From Dawidia soli (GTDB lineage: Bacteria > Bacteroidota > Bacteroidia > Cytophagales > Cyclobacteriaceae): a DNA stretch of 64,000 nt. The translations under genes were made by a program, and so were the position numbers. How positions within the stretch are numbered: the stretch's first letter is position 1; every line of letters starts with the position of its first letter. The DNA is taken from contig NZ_JAHESC010000040.1 in assembly GCF_018598185.1 (NCBI RefSeq), forward strand, positions 1-64,000, in the 5' to 3' direction. Positions 45,061-53,350 of the stretch are shown here, in pieces. The notes beneath the pieces are model-generated. The model saw only the letters and a list, made by a program, of their open reading frames with translations. It was not told the origin of the DNA and did no database searches.

Positions 45061-45915
45061 ATGCCAGACGCACAACTCAGCACCGCCGCAACCGCCCCGG
45101 CATTAGCACCAAAACGGATGGATGTTACCATCGTTCGGTGGTTAGGGGTATTACTGGTTGTTACTGTTTGGACCAGTGCAGGGTTGTTTGGCCTCTATAT
45201 CATCGCTTTTTATGCCATGGCGCTGGTCGATGGCAACATGGTCAAATGGAATGAGGTGCTGCCGGGATTGTATGAGGAGGGATCGCGTACAGCCACCACG
45301 GGCATCGGCCTGCACTTTGCCATGGGCGGGATCATCCTGATACTGGGCAGCATTCAATTGATCGAAGCCTTGCGCGTACGGTATTCGGCGTTCCATCGCT
45401 GGGTGGGACGTGTGTATGTTGTGGCGTCGTTGCTGTCTGCGCTGGGTGGTCTGACGTTTATATTTATCAAAGGTACGATCGGCGGTCCGCCGATGGACAT
45501 CGGCTTCGGCCTGTACGGCATACTAATGCTGGTAGCGGGGATCGAGACCTATCGGCACGCGGCCGCCGGGCGTTATGAACAGCACCGCGCCTGGGCGCTG
45601 CGGCTCTATGCGCTGGCTATCGGCTCGTGGTTATACCGCATGGACTATGGCTTCTGGTTTATGTTAGCCGGCAAGCTGGGACACACCAGCGAGTTTAGCG
45701 GGATGTTCGATCGCATCATGGCTTTCTTCTTTTATATTCCCAACCTGGTCGTAGCCGAAATCTTTATCCGCCAGCGCAAATATACTGCACCGGCCGTTGT
45801 AAATGTCTTGTCGGCGACACTGTTGTTGTTGATGACCGCTTTCCTGCTGACGGGCACCTACTTCTTTACCAAGTTCTATTGGGGCCCGGCCATTATCGGT
45901 ATGTTTGGCATATGA
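45061..45915 (+). CDS. DUF2306-like membrane protein
   Basis: A 284-residue membrane protein with about seven hydrophobic segments. Conserved-looking elements are HFAMGGIILILGSIQ, FHRWVGRVYV (His-rich helix end) and EQHRAWALRLYALA, the pattern of the DUF2306 family. The regularly spaced His residues at helix ends (FHRWVG, EQHRAW) hint at haem binding, but this is unproven. It overlaps the next gene by 4 bases. Confidence 0.78.
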   Translation: MPDAQLSTAATAPALAPKRMDVTIVRWLGVLLVVTVWTSAGLFGLYIIAFYAMALVDGNMVKWNEVLPGLYEEGSRTATTGIGLHFAMGGIILILGSIQLIEALRVRYSAFHRWVGRVYVVASLLSALGGLTFIFIKGTIGGPPMDIGFGLYGILMLVAGIETYRHAAAGRYEQHRAWALRLYALAIGSWLYRMDYGFWFMLAGKLGHTSEFSGMFDRIMAFFFYIPNLVVAEIFIRQRKYTAPAVVNVLSATLLLLMTAFLLTGTYFFTKFYWGPAIIGMFGI

Positions 45916-46727
45916 AGCAACAATCAAACCGACTGGTTCACAAAGTGCGCGGTGACCTGCAGAATAGAAATTCACCGGCCTGGAAAAGACTTTGCGAATA
46001 TGTAGAGCAGGTGGCAGCAGACGGAACAGAAGAGTTTTCGCCATTGGAAGCATTGGGACAGGACCTCTTTCAGCAGATTCACACATTGCCGGAGAGCATC
46101 TCCAGGCTTAAAAAGGTGAAGAAAGTTTGGTTGTACGGTAGTATGCTAACCCAGCTTCCACCAGAGATAGGACAGATGGAAGCGCTGGAAGAATTCGATC
46201 CGTATACCTCCTATTATTTACACTGGTATCCCTACGAAATAACAAATTGCAAAAATTTGAAGGCTAGTCGGGTGAGCACCCGCGCGCTATACGGAAATTA
46301 TAAGAATCGGATGCCATTTCCGAATTTGCGGCACAACCCTGTTCGTTATACCGGAGAAACACTGAAATGTAGTATCTGCAACAAAGAGATTACGTATGCC
46401 CAGACGAACCAATTTTGGATCTCGTTGCGAGTCGGAACCGACATGTTGCCATTGCTGGTCAACGTCTGTTCAGTGGAATGTGAAAATAAAATTCCACAAT
46501 CTCCAAAGGGGTTCGTGTCCGGCCACCACAAAGGTGGCAGTGCCATACAAATACCAACTTTTGACGAATGGTCGGAAGCCAACACCCGGAAGATATCGCT
46601 GAAAGACATGAACTACGATACTTCCAACGAACCACCTAAAAACATTCCCGTGTTGCAGGTCATACGAAAGATCTGGGATAAGTTCGGAGACACGTCCCGC
46701 CACGATACAGACGCTCGAGAAAAGTAA
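45912..46727 (+). CDS. LRR-like protein with CxxC zinc-finger-like region
   Basis: A 271-residue cytoplasmic protein of unrecognised family. Residues about 60-105 read like degenerate leucine-rich repeats (LPESISRLKKVKKVWLYG, LTQLPPEIGQMEALEEFD). About residues 155-200 hold LKCSICNKEI and VNVCSVECENK, a CxxC...CxxxC pair likely to bind zinc. It has a helical tail and no signal peptide. It starts inside the last codons of the DUF2306 gene. The local sequence is more AT-rich than its neighbours, which may point to later acquisition. Confidence 0.6.
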   Translation: MKQQSNRLVHKVRGDLQNRNSPAWKRLCEYVEQVAADGTEEFSPLEALGQDLFQQIHTLPESISRLKKVKKVWLYGSMLTQLPPEIGQMEALEEFDPYTSYYLHWYPYEITNCKNLKASRVSTRALYGNYKNRMPFPNLRHNPVRYTGETLKCSICNKEITYAQTNQFWISLRVGTDMLPLLVNVCSVECENKIPQSPKGFVSGHHKGGSAIQIPTFDEWSEANTRKISLKDMNYDTSNEPPKNIPVLQVIRKIWDKFGDTSRHDTDAREK

Positions 46728-46839
46728 CACAACAAGAAACCCAACGCTGGATCCCATCGTTGCAAGCCGCATACCTCCTTATCGCAGGGGTATGTATCCT
46801 TGAACATTTTTCAAGCCCTGAACGATATTATTTCAGAAT

Positions 46840-46874
46840 AAAAATGACGGCGGCGAACAAATCCGCTGCCGTCA
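46840..46874 (-). terminator. Intrinsic terminator after the royal-jelly-like remnant
   Basis: On the minus strand TGACGGCAGCG/CGCCGCCGTCA (one mismatch) with an 8-base loop, followed by TTTTTA. It is still intact although the gene it ends is broken. Confidence 0.7.
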
Positions 46875-46889
46875 TAAACCAAGGATACG

Positions 46890-47249
46890 TTACTTCTTTC
46901 CAACCCGCCTGAACCGGTATATATAATAGGGAGGTTTTCCTTCATCACCGGCACCGGTAAACGCGGGCGTTGTGTTCAGCTGGTTTACCGAGATATAGAT
47001 CCATCCGTCAGAAGAGAGATCGACATTGTCCGGCCACTGCAATCGTTCATCCTGAATCAGGTTGGAGAGTTTACCATCCGGCGTTAAGATGTGAATCGTG
47101 GCGAATACACGGCCGGTCTTTGAGACAGCAACGTTTCCAGGACGAATGTCCAGCGATGCTACAACCTCCAAATTGCCGGCACCTGCTGTGCTAAAACAAT
47201 GTGACTACCGAAAACAATCGATATCAATAAAAAACGAAAATACTTTCAT
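46890..47249 (-). pseudogene. Decayed royal-jelly/Yellow-like (MRJP) gene
   Basis: The remnant of a secreted beta-propeller protein. A readable signal peptide MKVFSFLLISIVFGSHIVLA begins at 47249 but needs one T removed from a T6 run (47229-47234). A second frame change is needed around 47165-47185 to enter LEVVASLDIRPGNVAVSKTG. That N-terminal blade is joined directly to the family's C-terminal part (RLQWPDNVDLSSDGWIY, PPYYIYRFRR). Most of the usual ~340-residue protein is therefore missing. Two frameshifts plus a large in-frame deletion mark a dead gene. The terminator remains. Confidence 0.75.
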
Positions 47250-47389
47250 GTGCTTACAAAGATTAAGAATACAAGAGTTGATACTACTACGCTGATTTCG
47301 AAGTCGTAAGCAAAGTAACGGGCTGCACGGTGCCGTGTTCGGTACTATTTTTCTTTCGGTATAATTAAGAGGTTGCTGCGCCAGAGCCG

Positions 47390-47929
47390 TTAACCTTGCA
47401 CCGGTATCGGTTCACGAGGTTTCTTTTTCAATACCAATGCACTAATCAATGCGACCACAAGGCCAATCGGTAATACTTCTGCATAGCTGGCGAGCACGAC
47501 AAACAGTGGGCTTTTGTAGTTCTCCTGAAACTTCTTCATGTAGGATGCCGTATCGGCCAGCTCTGCGGCGGTTGCACCGCTACGCTCGGCGTTTTTCATA
47601 ACATGGATAACATACTTGTCCATAAAGTCAGGAATGACAAGGTAATAATACGGTAGCCACAAGGCTACGTAGATAGTCGATCCCAATAGCGCAATCAACG
47701 CGCCCGTTTTGAGGGCCTGAACAAATGTGATGCTTCCCCCCAACTGTTTGTTGCGGTAGTTGCGGGTACCAAAGAAGATCAGGGAAAGCACGACGATCAG
47801 GGCCGTATAGCCCAGGGTATCGTGGCTTTCAAATTCAGGATGGTTGTAGCATCGGGTACACATGAACAGGCCGTTTACAGCCAGAATGGTACCCAGAATG
47901 GAGCCGAAGATGAGGACGTTGCGTTTCAT
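47390..47929 (-). CDS. DUF4199 family membrane protein
   Basis: A 179-residue protein with four hydrophobic segments (about 5-25, 41-57, 75-98, 142-165), a basic C-terminus and the DUF4199 pattern (GGSITFVQALKTGALIALLGS, followed by a region rich in acidic and Lys residues). The family is confined largely to Bacteroidota and of unknown function. The membrane-anchored LuxR regulator gene is just upstream on the same strand. Confidence 0.82.
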   Translation of the reverse strand: MKRNVLIFGSILGTILAVNGLFMCTRCYNHPEFESHDTLGYTALIVVLSLIFFGTRNYRNKQLGGSITFVQALKTGALIALLGSTIYVALWLPYYYLVIPDFMDKYVIHVMKNAERSGATAAELADTASYMKKFQENYKSPLFVVLASYAEVLPIGLVVALISALVLKKKPREPIPVQG

Positions 47930-48032
47930 ACAGAGGTTGGTTTTGATCTGGCCGTAAAACTAGGCCGTACGCCTCTGATCCAGCTCATACTAAAGTACCG
48001 AAGTGCATTTTCAGACCAAAGTACCTGTGGGC

Positions 48033-48518
48033 CTAGGGCGTGATTTTCAAACGCTTAGCTTTTTCAATGGCCTTCGTACGGCTGGTCACATCCATTTTTA
48101 CAAACAAATTGGACGCGTGCGTCTTGATCGTGCTGAGGGAAAGAAACAGGGCTTCTGCGATTTCGGTATTGCTGCAGCCCTTCGCCATAAGTTGAAGCAC
48201 CTCATACTCGCGAGCCGTGAGATTTAAGTTCTCCAGCGCGGAAGCGTCCACGATAAAGGGAGTTTGAACGGGCACGGGAATTTCTTTTTCAATGACAACG
48301 GTGCGAACTACTTTGCGCCGATCGAATTGCCGTGACACAACAATGCCCAATACGGTAAAAAAGAGGGCAATCAAACCGATGTAAATTTCTATGGAACCCT
48401 CCGCAATCAGAAACCGCCACTGCAGCCACTTGAGCACAAACACCAGCACCGCCATGAGAAGACCATAGACGGCGATGTACCGGTAGCGGATAAATGTGTT
48501 TTTCAGGGAGCCCATCAT
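48033..48518 (-). CDS. Membrane-anchored LuxR-type transcriptional regulator
   Basis: A 161-residue protein. Two transmembrane helices (about 13-31 and 42-61) are joined by a short loop to a cytoplasmic helix-turn-helix of the LuxR/NarL class (about 95-158: LTAREYEVLQLMAKGCSNTEIAEAL, LSTIKTHASNLFVKMDV). There is no receiver or ligand domain. It may sense a membrane signal or act with the adjacent DUF4199 protein. Two consecutive ATGs can start it. A full promoter lies one base before the first ATG, so the second or a later start, or a leaderless message, is likely. Confidence 0.82.
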   Translation of the reverse strand: MMGSLKNTFIRYRYIAVYGLLMAVLVFVLKWLQWRFLIAEGSIEIYIGLIALFFTVLGIVVSRQFDRRKVVRTVVIEKEIPVPVQTPFIVDASALENLNLTAREYEVLQLMAKGCSNTEIAEALFLSLSTIKTHASNLFVKMDVTSRTKAIEKAKRLKITP

Positions 48519-48519
48519 T

Positions 48520-48550
48520 CAAAGGTAATGTCCCTGTTTGTTTGAACCAA
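48520..48550 (-). promoter_or_regulatory. Full TTG-N20-TACCTTTG promoter of the LuxR-type gene
   Basis: On the minus strand TTG (48548-48550), a 20-base spacer, then TACCTTTG (48520-48527), both exact consensus. The element ends one base before the first ATG. Confidence 0.6.
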
Positions 48551-48567
48551 GCCAGCGACAGCGGGAC

Positions 48568-49350
48568 CTATATATATAGATCCCTGGCGTCGGCCTGCGC
48601 CACCTCCAGGAAAAACGCGGCCACCTTCTCTGTAGCGGCTTTGAAATATCGTTCGCCCTTATCGGCATTGGCCTGGCGCGGGTCGCCTACGCCGGTGTCT
48701 TTCGTTACCTGTGACCATTTGCGTTCGGCCCAGGCCCATCCTTCGCGGATGCCGCCGATGCGGAACTTTTTGGCGGCGCCGTCGCCGGCTTCCGACAGCG
48801 GGCTGACCAGGTGGGGCTGCAGGTGCATGATCACGCTCGTTTCCATTTCGCCGCCGTGATCGTCTTTGTGTTCGAAGTATGCCTTCTGGTCTACGGCCTG
48901 CCACCAGTTGCAGCTGCATAAGAACATCTTCGGGTATTGCAGTCCCAGCTCGCGGATCATCGTGCGGAAGTCGTTGCCGCCGTGGCTGTTGAGGATGATG
49001 AGCTTATAGATGCCCTGGCGGTTCAATACTTCGATGACGTCGCGCAGCACGGCCAGTTGTGTGCTGGGGTTCATGTTCATGTCGAGCTTGATATCGCTCT
49101 GGCCGGTATTGACGCCAAACGGTATAACGGGCAGCACCGTGAGCTTGGCGCCTTGTTCCCACGCGATGCGCGCGGCTTCGGCGGCCACCAGGCCGGCTTC
49201 GAGTATGTCGGTGCCGTAGGGCAAATGGTAGTTGTGCGCTTCGCAGGCGCCCCAGGGTAACACCGCTACTTCATAGGGCGTAGCGGCGACTGTCGTCCAG
49301 GTATTTTCGGCAAGGATGTACGGACGGGGTCCGGCGTGGGTGGTGCTCAT
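48568..49350 (-). CDS. Creatininase family amidohydrolase
   Basis: A 260-residue metal-dependent amidohydrolase of the creatininase/MftE/ArfB fold. Metal-binding motif is WGACEAHNYHLPYGTDI (Glu, His, Asp), followed by LNSHGGND and DDHGGEMETSVIM. The protein is full length and the metal ligands look complete. Substrate unknown; family members act on creatinine, formamidopyrimidines or peptides. Confidence 0.87.
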   Translation of the reverse strand: MSTTHAGPRPYILAENTWTTVAATPYEVAVLPWGACEAHNYHLPYGTDILEAGLVAAEAARIAWEQGAKLTVLPVIPFGVNTGQSDIKLDMNMNPSTQLAVLRDVIEVLNRQGIYKLIILNSHGGNDFRTMIRELGLQYPKMFLCSCNWWQAVDQKAYFEHKDDHGGEMETSVIMHLQPHLVSPLSEAGDGAAKKFRIGGIREGWAWAERKWSQVTKDTGVGDPRQANADKGERYFKAATEKVAAFFLEVAQADARDLYI

Positions 49351-49369
49351 GCTCTATATACTTTATACT

Positions 49370-50323
49370 TTATGAAGGGATGGCGATACGATAGTGCCCG
49401 CCGCGTTTTACGGTAAGCTTCTCCTGCCGCAGCCACGGGTTGTGGCGCTTCAGCAATTTATAGTTGATACCCTGGCTGCGCGAGAAGTCCACCAGGTCTT
49501 TGATCGTCTCGTTTACGTCTACGTACCGCAGCGATTCCTCTTCGTAAAGATGCTTCGGGTTGATGCGGAAGCCGTACTTCGCCGGGTTGTTGATGATCTC
49601 TTTGATGGCAATGATGCGGAAGACATAGCGCGACGTTTCATCGTTGAGGTACAGATCGTAGTACGAGTCCACGCGCTGGTCGGCCATGGCGCGGGCCATG
49701 CCACCCATGCCGCGGTTGTATGATGCCGCCACGAGTGTCCAGTCGCCGAATTTATTGTAGGCGGTGCGGAGGTACTTGCAGGCCGCTTCGGTTGCCTTGA
49801 GTGGGTCGTAGCGTTCGTCTACCTCATTCGTAATTTCAAGGCCGAGCTCTTTGCCCGACGTCGCGAGGATCTGCCAATAGCCCACGGCGTTGGCCGGAGA
49901 TGTCACGTTGAGCAGGTTGCTTTCGATCAGGGGCAGGTACTTGAAATCTTCGGGAATGTTGTATTGTTTCAGGATCTTCTCCATCTGCGGCAGCCAGCGG
50001 TGAGCGCGTTTGATGAGGAAGATGGTATTACTGTGTAAATAACAATTTATTTGCAACTCCTTGTCCAGGCGCTCGCGTACGTCGGGGATGTTGAGCGGTA
50101 CGGGCTCGTCGGCAAAGGCGATCTTTTCGGGTATGTCGAAGGATACGGCAGGCACACGCAGGAGGTCGTCGACGCCGGTTTCGATCACACCTTCGTCGGA
50201 GATCTCTTCCTCCATCCTGGATGCTGCCGGCACCAGGCGACCCTCCTGGTACACAATGTATCCGAACAGTATGACCAGGGTGGCAATGGAGATGAATGTG
50301 GCTGTGGTAAGATCTTTTAACAT
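49370..50323 (-). CDS. Lytic murein transglycosylase, MltD-like
   Basis: A 317-residue envelope protein with one N-terminal membrane helix (about 8-26). The SLT domain (about 100-250) has the catalytic Glu in PLIESNLLNVTSPANAVGYWQI and the SLT blocks ERYDPLKATEAACKYL and ASYNRGMGGMARA. A short LysM-like C-terminal segment (GINYKLLKRHNPWL) may help bind peptidoglycan. It cleaves peptidoglycan with 1,6-anhydro-muropeptide formation. Confidence 0.9.
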   Translation of the reverse strand: MLKDLTTATFISIATLVILFGYIVYQEGRLVPAASRMEEEISDEGVIETGVDDLLRVPAVSFDIPEKIAFADEPVPLNIPDVRERLDKELQINCYLHSNTIFLIKRAHRWLPQMEKILKQYNIPEDFKYLPLIESNLLNVTSPANAVGYWQILATSGKELGLEITNEVDERYDPLKATEAACKYLRTAYNKFGDWTLVAASYNRGMGGMARAMADQRVDSYYDLYLNDETSRYVFRIIAIKEIINNPAKYGFRINPKHLYEEESLRYVDVNETIKDLVDFSRSQGINYKLLKRHNPWLRQEKLTVKRGGHYRIAIPS

Positions 50324-50399
50324 AATACAAGTCTGTGGGTCTTTGCACCAGAAAAGTAGTCATTGCCTATGATATGCGCATGGCAAAAATTCTAAAAGA

Positions 50400-50927
50400 T
50401 CATTCCTGTAATGCGCGCACCAGATTTTCGATGACGGTGCTCAGGCCGCGGCGCGTTTCCCAGTCGGTGATGTTTCCCGCGGCGTCGATCTTGCTGCGGA
50501 TGAACGGCACCAGCAAGGAAGCTCCTTCGGGTACGATGGCCGAAATGGCCGACAGCGTGAGCAGCAGCGAGGCATGCGCGCTTTCGCCCCGGGTGGAGGC
50601 TGTGATGAGTCCCACGGGTTTGTTGACGAATTCTCCCGAAGAGATGGTCCAGTCGAGCGCATTTTTTAAGGCACCGGGCACGCCAAAGGCATACTCGGGG
50701 GTGCAGATGAGCACAGCGTCGGCGGCCTGGATCTGTTGTTTGAAGTCGGCCACGGCGGCGGGAATCTCTTCGTGGTCGTCAAAAGCGGGCAGCGACGCGA
50801 GGCCCAGGTAGCGGGTGAATACAAGCGTGCCCTGGCCCAGCTTTTCGGCGGCCCGTAGAACGTGCGCCGTAGAAGAATTTTCGCGGAGGCTCCCGGCGAT
50901 CGTGAGGATATGGTAGGTGTCGTTCAT
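50400..50927 (-). CDS. NADPH-dependent FMN reductase
   Basis: A 175-residue flavodoxin-like protein. The N-terminal phosphate-binding motif ITIAGSLRENSSTA-type and PEYAFGVPGALKNALDW are the hallmark of the NADPH-dependent FMN reductase family (azoreductase/chromate reductase-like). It probably transfers electrons to quinones, azo compounds or flavins. Single gene. Confidence 0.88.
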   Translation of the reverse strand: MNDTYHILTIAGSLRENSSTAHVLRAAEKLGQGTLVFTRYLGLASLPAFDDHEEIPAAVADFKQQIQAADAVLICTPEYAFGVPGALKNALDWTISSGEFVNKPVGLITASTRGESAHASLLLTLSAISAIVPEGASLLVPFIRSKIDAAGNITDWETRRGLSTVIENLVRALQE

Positions 50928-51044
50928 GCCGTCAATAGGGACAACAAACGTGAATGTCGCAAAGATGTTGGGTGCGACGTCCGTGTCATACTATTTTTTA
51001 AGTAATTTCGTTGTGGAGGTAACTCAAAAACACCAGGATAACGT

Positions 51045-51869
51045 ATGCGGTCAAAGGTAATTTTTGCTGCACTATTGTTGGCGGGAGCCCATGTGCCGGC
51101 GTTCGCCCAGGAGGGAAGCGCGCCCGAAGAGCAACGGTTTACGATCGACGCGCCGGCCAGCCTCGACTTCAGCCAGGAGGAACAGACCGAAGAGCCCAAA
51201 AAGAAAAAAAAGAAAAAGAAAGTCTTTTACGGCATTAAAACCAAAAAGGGCTTTACACGCAAAGGCTTTGGGGACCGGACCACCTTCGAGACGTTCTATT
51301 ACATCAAGAACTCCGAAAAACCCCAGACGTTTGTACGCGACATTTATTGGTACGACTTCACCCGCAAGGAAGTCCGCAAGACTTCGACGTTCGATCCTAC
51401 CAAGGGCGTGCTGCTGCACGGCCCCTATGAAAAACGGCAGGGCGAGGCTGTCCTTGTCAAAGGCATTTATTACAAGGGCCTGCGCCACGGTCGCTGGCTG
51501 AGCTACAACCGCGACAGTGTGCTGACCGACAAGGAAAAATTCTACCGCGGCTGGCCCCGCGAGTCGACGGTGACCTACTACGACCCCATGGAGCGCAAGC
51601 GGATGAAGGAAATGACACCCATTGAATTCGGAGAAAAAGAAGGCTACTACTACCTCTTTCACGAAAACGGCACCCTGGCGGTGCAGGGTGAATACCATTG
51701 GGACCAGCGCGTGGGCGATTGGACCGAGTTTTACCCCAGCGGCAAGCGCAAAAAGATCGTCACCTATTCCAAAGAGGCATTCGACAAAGAGGTCAAGCCC
51801 TATATCAAAGTGGAATGGAACGAGAAGGGCAGGGAGATCTATCGCAACAACAAGATGGTCGCTAATTGA
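51045..51869 (+). CDS. Secreted Lys-rich protein with MORN-like repeats
   Basis: A 274-residue exported protein: signal peptide to AFAQ, an acidic stretch, a run of eight lysines (about residues 53-60) and then MORN/YwqK-like beta-hairpin repeats (GVLLHGPYEKRQGEAVLVKG, LRHGRWLSYNRDS, FHENGTLAVQGEYHWDQRVGDW). These repeats often mediate binding to membranes or partners. Function unknown. It converges on yraN with an 8-base overlap of the coding ends. Confidence 0.75.
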   Translation: MRSKVIFAALLLAGAHVPAFAQEGSAPEEQRFTIDAPASLDFSQEEQTEEPKKKKKKKKVFYGIKTKKGFTRKGFGDRTTFETFYYIKNSEKPQTFVRDIYWYDFTRKEVRKTSTFDPTKGVLLHGPYEKRQGEAVLVKGIYYKGLRHGRWLSYNRDSVLTDKEKFYRGWPRESTVTYYDPMERKRMKEMTPIEFGEKEGYYYLFHENGTLAVQGEYHWDQRVGDWTEFYPSGKRKKIVTYSKEAFDKEVKPYIKVEWNEKGREIYRNNKMVAN

Positions 51870-52218
51870 TGGCGTCTTCGAAGTGGTCGATGGTGGGCTC
51901 GAAGCCCAGCTTCACCGCCACGACGTCAAACCGCACGTGTCCCTGCCAGTTGGTGCTAAAGATATAATGCTCGGCTGCCCGGAATATGTGCCGGGCTTTC
52001 AGGGCGCTGACGGCCTGCTCGGGCTCGCCAAAGGCAGTAGAGCTGCGCGTTTTTACCTCGACAAAAATGACCCAGTTATCGCGTTTTACGATCAGGTCGA
52101 TTTCGGTGTAGGAAGCCCGGTAATTTCGAACCAGTACCTGGTAGCCTTTCTTTTCCAGGAAGGCTGCTGCCAGTTGCTCGCCGTGTCTACCGATTTCCAG
52201 GTGTCTTGAAGTCTTCAT
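51862..52218 (-). CDS. YraN/UPF0102 nuclease-like protein
   Basis: A 118-residue member of the UPF0102 (YraN) family with a restriction-endonuclease-like fold. It shows the conserved GRHGEQLAAAFLEKKGYQVL, and the catalytic pattern EIDLI and FVEVKTRSS (D...ExK) is intact. A role in DNA processing is suspected but unproven. Thirteen more codons upstream are open but do not match the family. Confidence 0.9.
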   Translation of the reverse strand: MKTSRHLEIGRHGEQLAAAFLEKKGYQVLVRNYRASYTEIDLIVKRDNWVIFVEVKTRSSTAFGEPEQAVSALKARHIFRAAEHYIFSTNWQGHVRFDVVAVKLGFEPTIDHFEDAIN

Positions 52219-52345
52219 AACGGTGTATTGGATAACGTTGTACTGCAGAGTAGACAAATATACGCAGATAAGCGTCGATAGAACTTGTTTAGCCCTTCTT
52301 TCGTTATACCTTTATAGTAACGTTTCATTTTTTAAACGCACTGGT

Positions 52346-52537
52346 ATGAAAGCTCCCATGAGTGACCTTGTACGAAGAATCCTGGCCGATCGCACGCTCT
52401 CCAAGCGGCTGATGCTGGCGGTTCAGTCAGAACGGCGGAATCCCGACGACATCGAGGGGCGTACCATTACCGTAGACGGCCAGAAACTTACCCTTACCCG
52501 CGCCACCGCCATTACCTATAACCCCCACAAGGAGTAA
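52346..52537 (+). CDS. Small hypothetical protein
   Basis: A 63-residue protein, MKAPMSDLVRRILADRTLSK at the N-terminus, with a helical first half and a beta-rich end (RTITVDGQKLTLTRATAITY). It starts with a good ATG and lies 9 bases before the next membrane protein, so it may be the first gene of the lipB operon. No family recognised; coding status is moderately supported by context. Confidence 0.5.
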   Translation: MKAPMSDLVRRILADRTLSKRLMLAVQSERRNPDDIEGRTITVDGQKLTLTRATAITYNPHKE

Positions 52538-52546
52538 CGCTGAAGC

Positions 52547-53350
52547 ATGAGTCTAGTATTCAGCTCGCTTTTCCTCTTTATTCTTATTTCGCCGGGCCTT
52601 ATTTTCCGGTTCTCGTACTTGCAGGGCACTTACGCCAAGCTGACATTTAAAGTGTCGGCAGTAGAAGAAATTTTCTGGGCACTGATACCGGCCTTGTTCT
52701 TACAGCTCGCCGCCATCCTGGTGGTCGACCAATTTACGGCATACGAAGTTCAGCTGGAAGTTATCTACCAGCTCATCACCAGCAACGACGCGCTCGACTT
52801 TCATGTGATCGAGCAAAGCCTGCTGCCCTTTTTGCTATACATCACTCTGTTGCTCATGGCCAGCGCCGTGTTTGGCGTCATCGCCCGCCGCCTGGTGCGC
52901 CGCTACAGGCTGGACCTGCATACTAAGTTTCTGCGCTTTGGCAACGAGTGGCATTATTTATTCAGCGGCGAGGCATTCTATCTCTCCAAGAACATCGACC
53001 CTTCCTCCATTGCTTTTATCCAGATCGACGTGGTGATGGGATCGAGCGAAGGCGATATGATCTATAGCGGCATTCTCGAAGACTACTACCTGTCGCGCGA
53101 TAACAACGGGCTGGACAGGCTCTATCTCACCAATGTATACCGCCGCCTGCTGAAAGACGACCTCGACGCCGATGTGCCCAACGTGGGCTTTCTGAACCGA
53201 CACCTGGACGAGCGTTATTATGCCATGCCCGGCGACTTGTTTGTCGTTACCTATGACGACATCAAGAACCTGAACGTAACCTACATGATCGAACTGACGG
53301 ATACCACCCTGGAGGAGGCGAATGAACGTGATGAACCCGGTACAAAATAA
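52547..53350 (+). CDS. Membrane protein of unknown function
   Basis: A 267-residue protein. Three hydrophobic segments (about 3-22, 42-65, 90-112) are followed by a soluble domain of about 150 residues (LRFGNEWHYLFSG, IDVVMGSSEGDMIYSGI). It resembles DUF6338-like proteins, but the assignment is weak. It overlaps lipB by 29 bases and is thus coupled to it. Confidence 0.6.
   Translation: MSLVFSSLFLFILISPGLIFRFSYLQGTYAKLTFKVSAVEEIFWALIPALFLQLAAILVVDQFTAYEVQLEVIYQLITSNDALDFHVIEQSLLPFLLYITLLLMASAVFGVIARRLVRRYRLDLHTKFLRFGNEWHYLFSGEAFYLSKNIDPSSIAFIQIDVVMGSSEGDMIYSGILEDYYLSRDNNGLDRLYLTNVYRRLLKDDLDADVPNVGFLNRHLDERYYAMPGDLFVVTYDDIKNLNVTYMIELTDTTLEEANERDEPGTK

Noticed and set aside
51190-51232. A-rich run as a programmed frameshift site
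   Set aside because: The frame continues normally into a well-structured protein; no alternative-frame product and no stimulatory structure seen.
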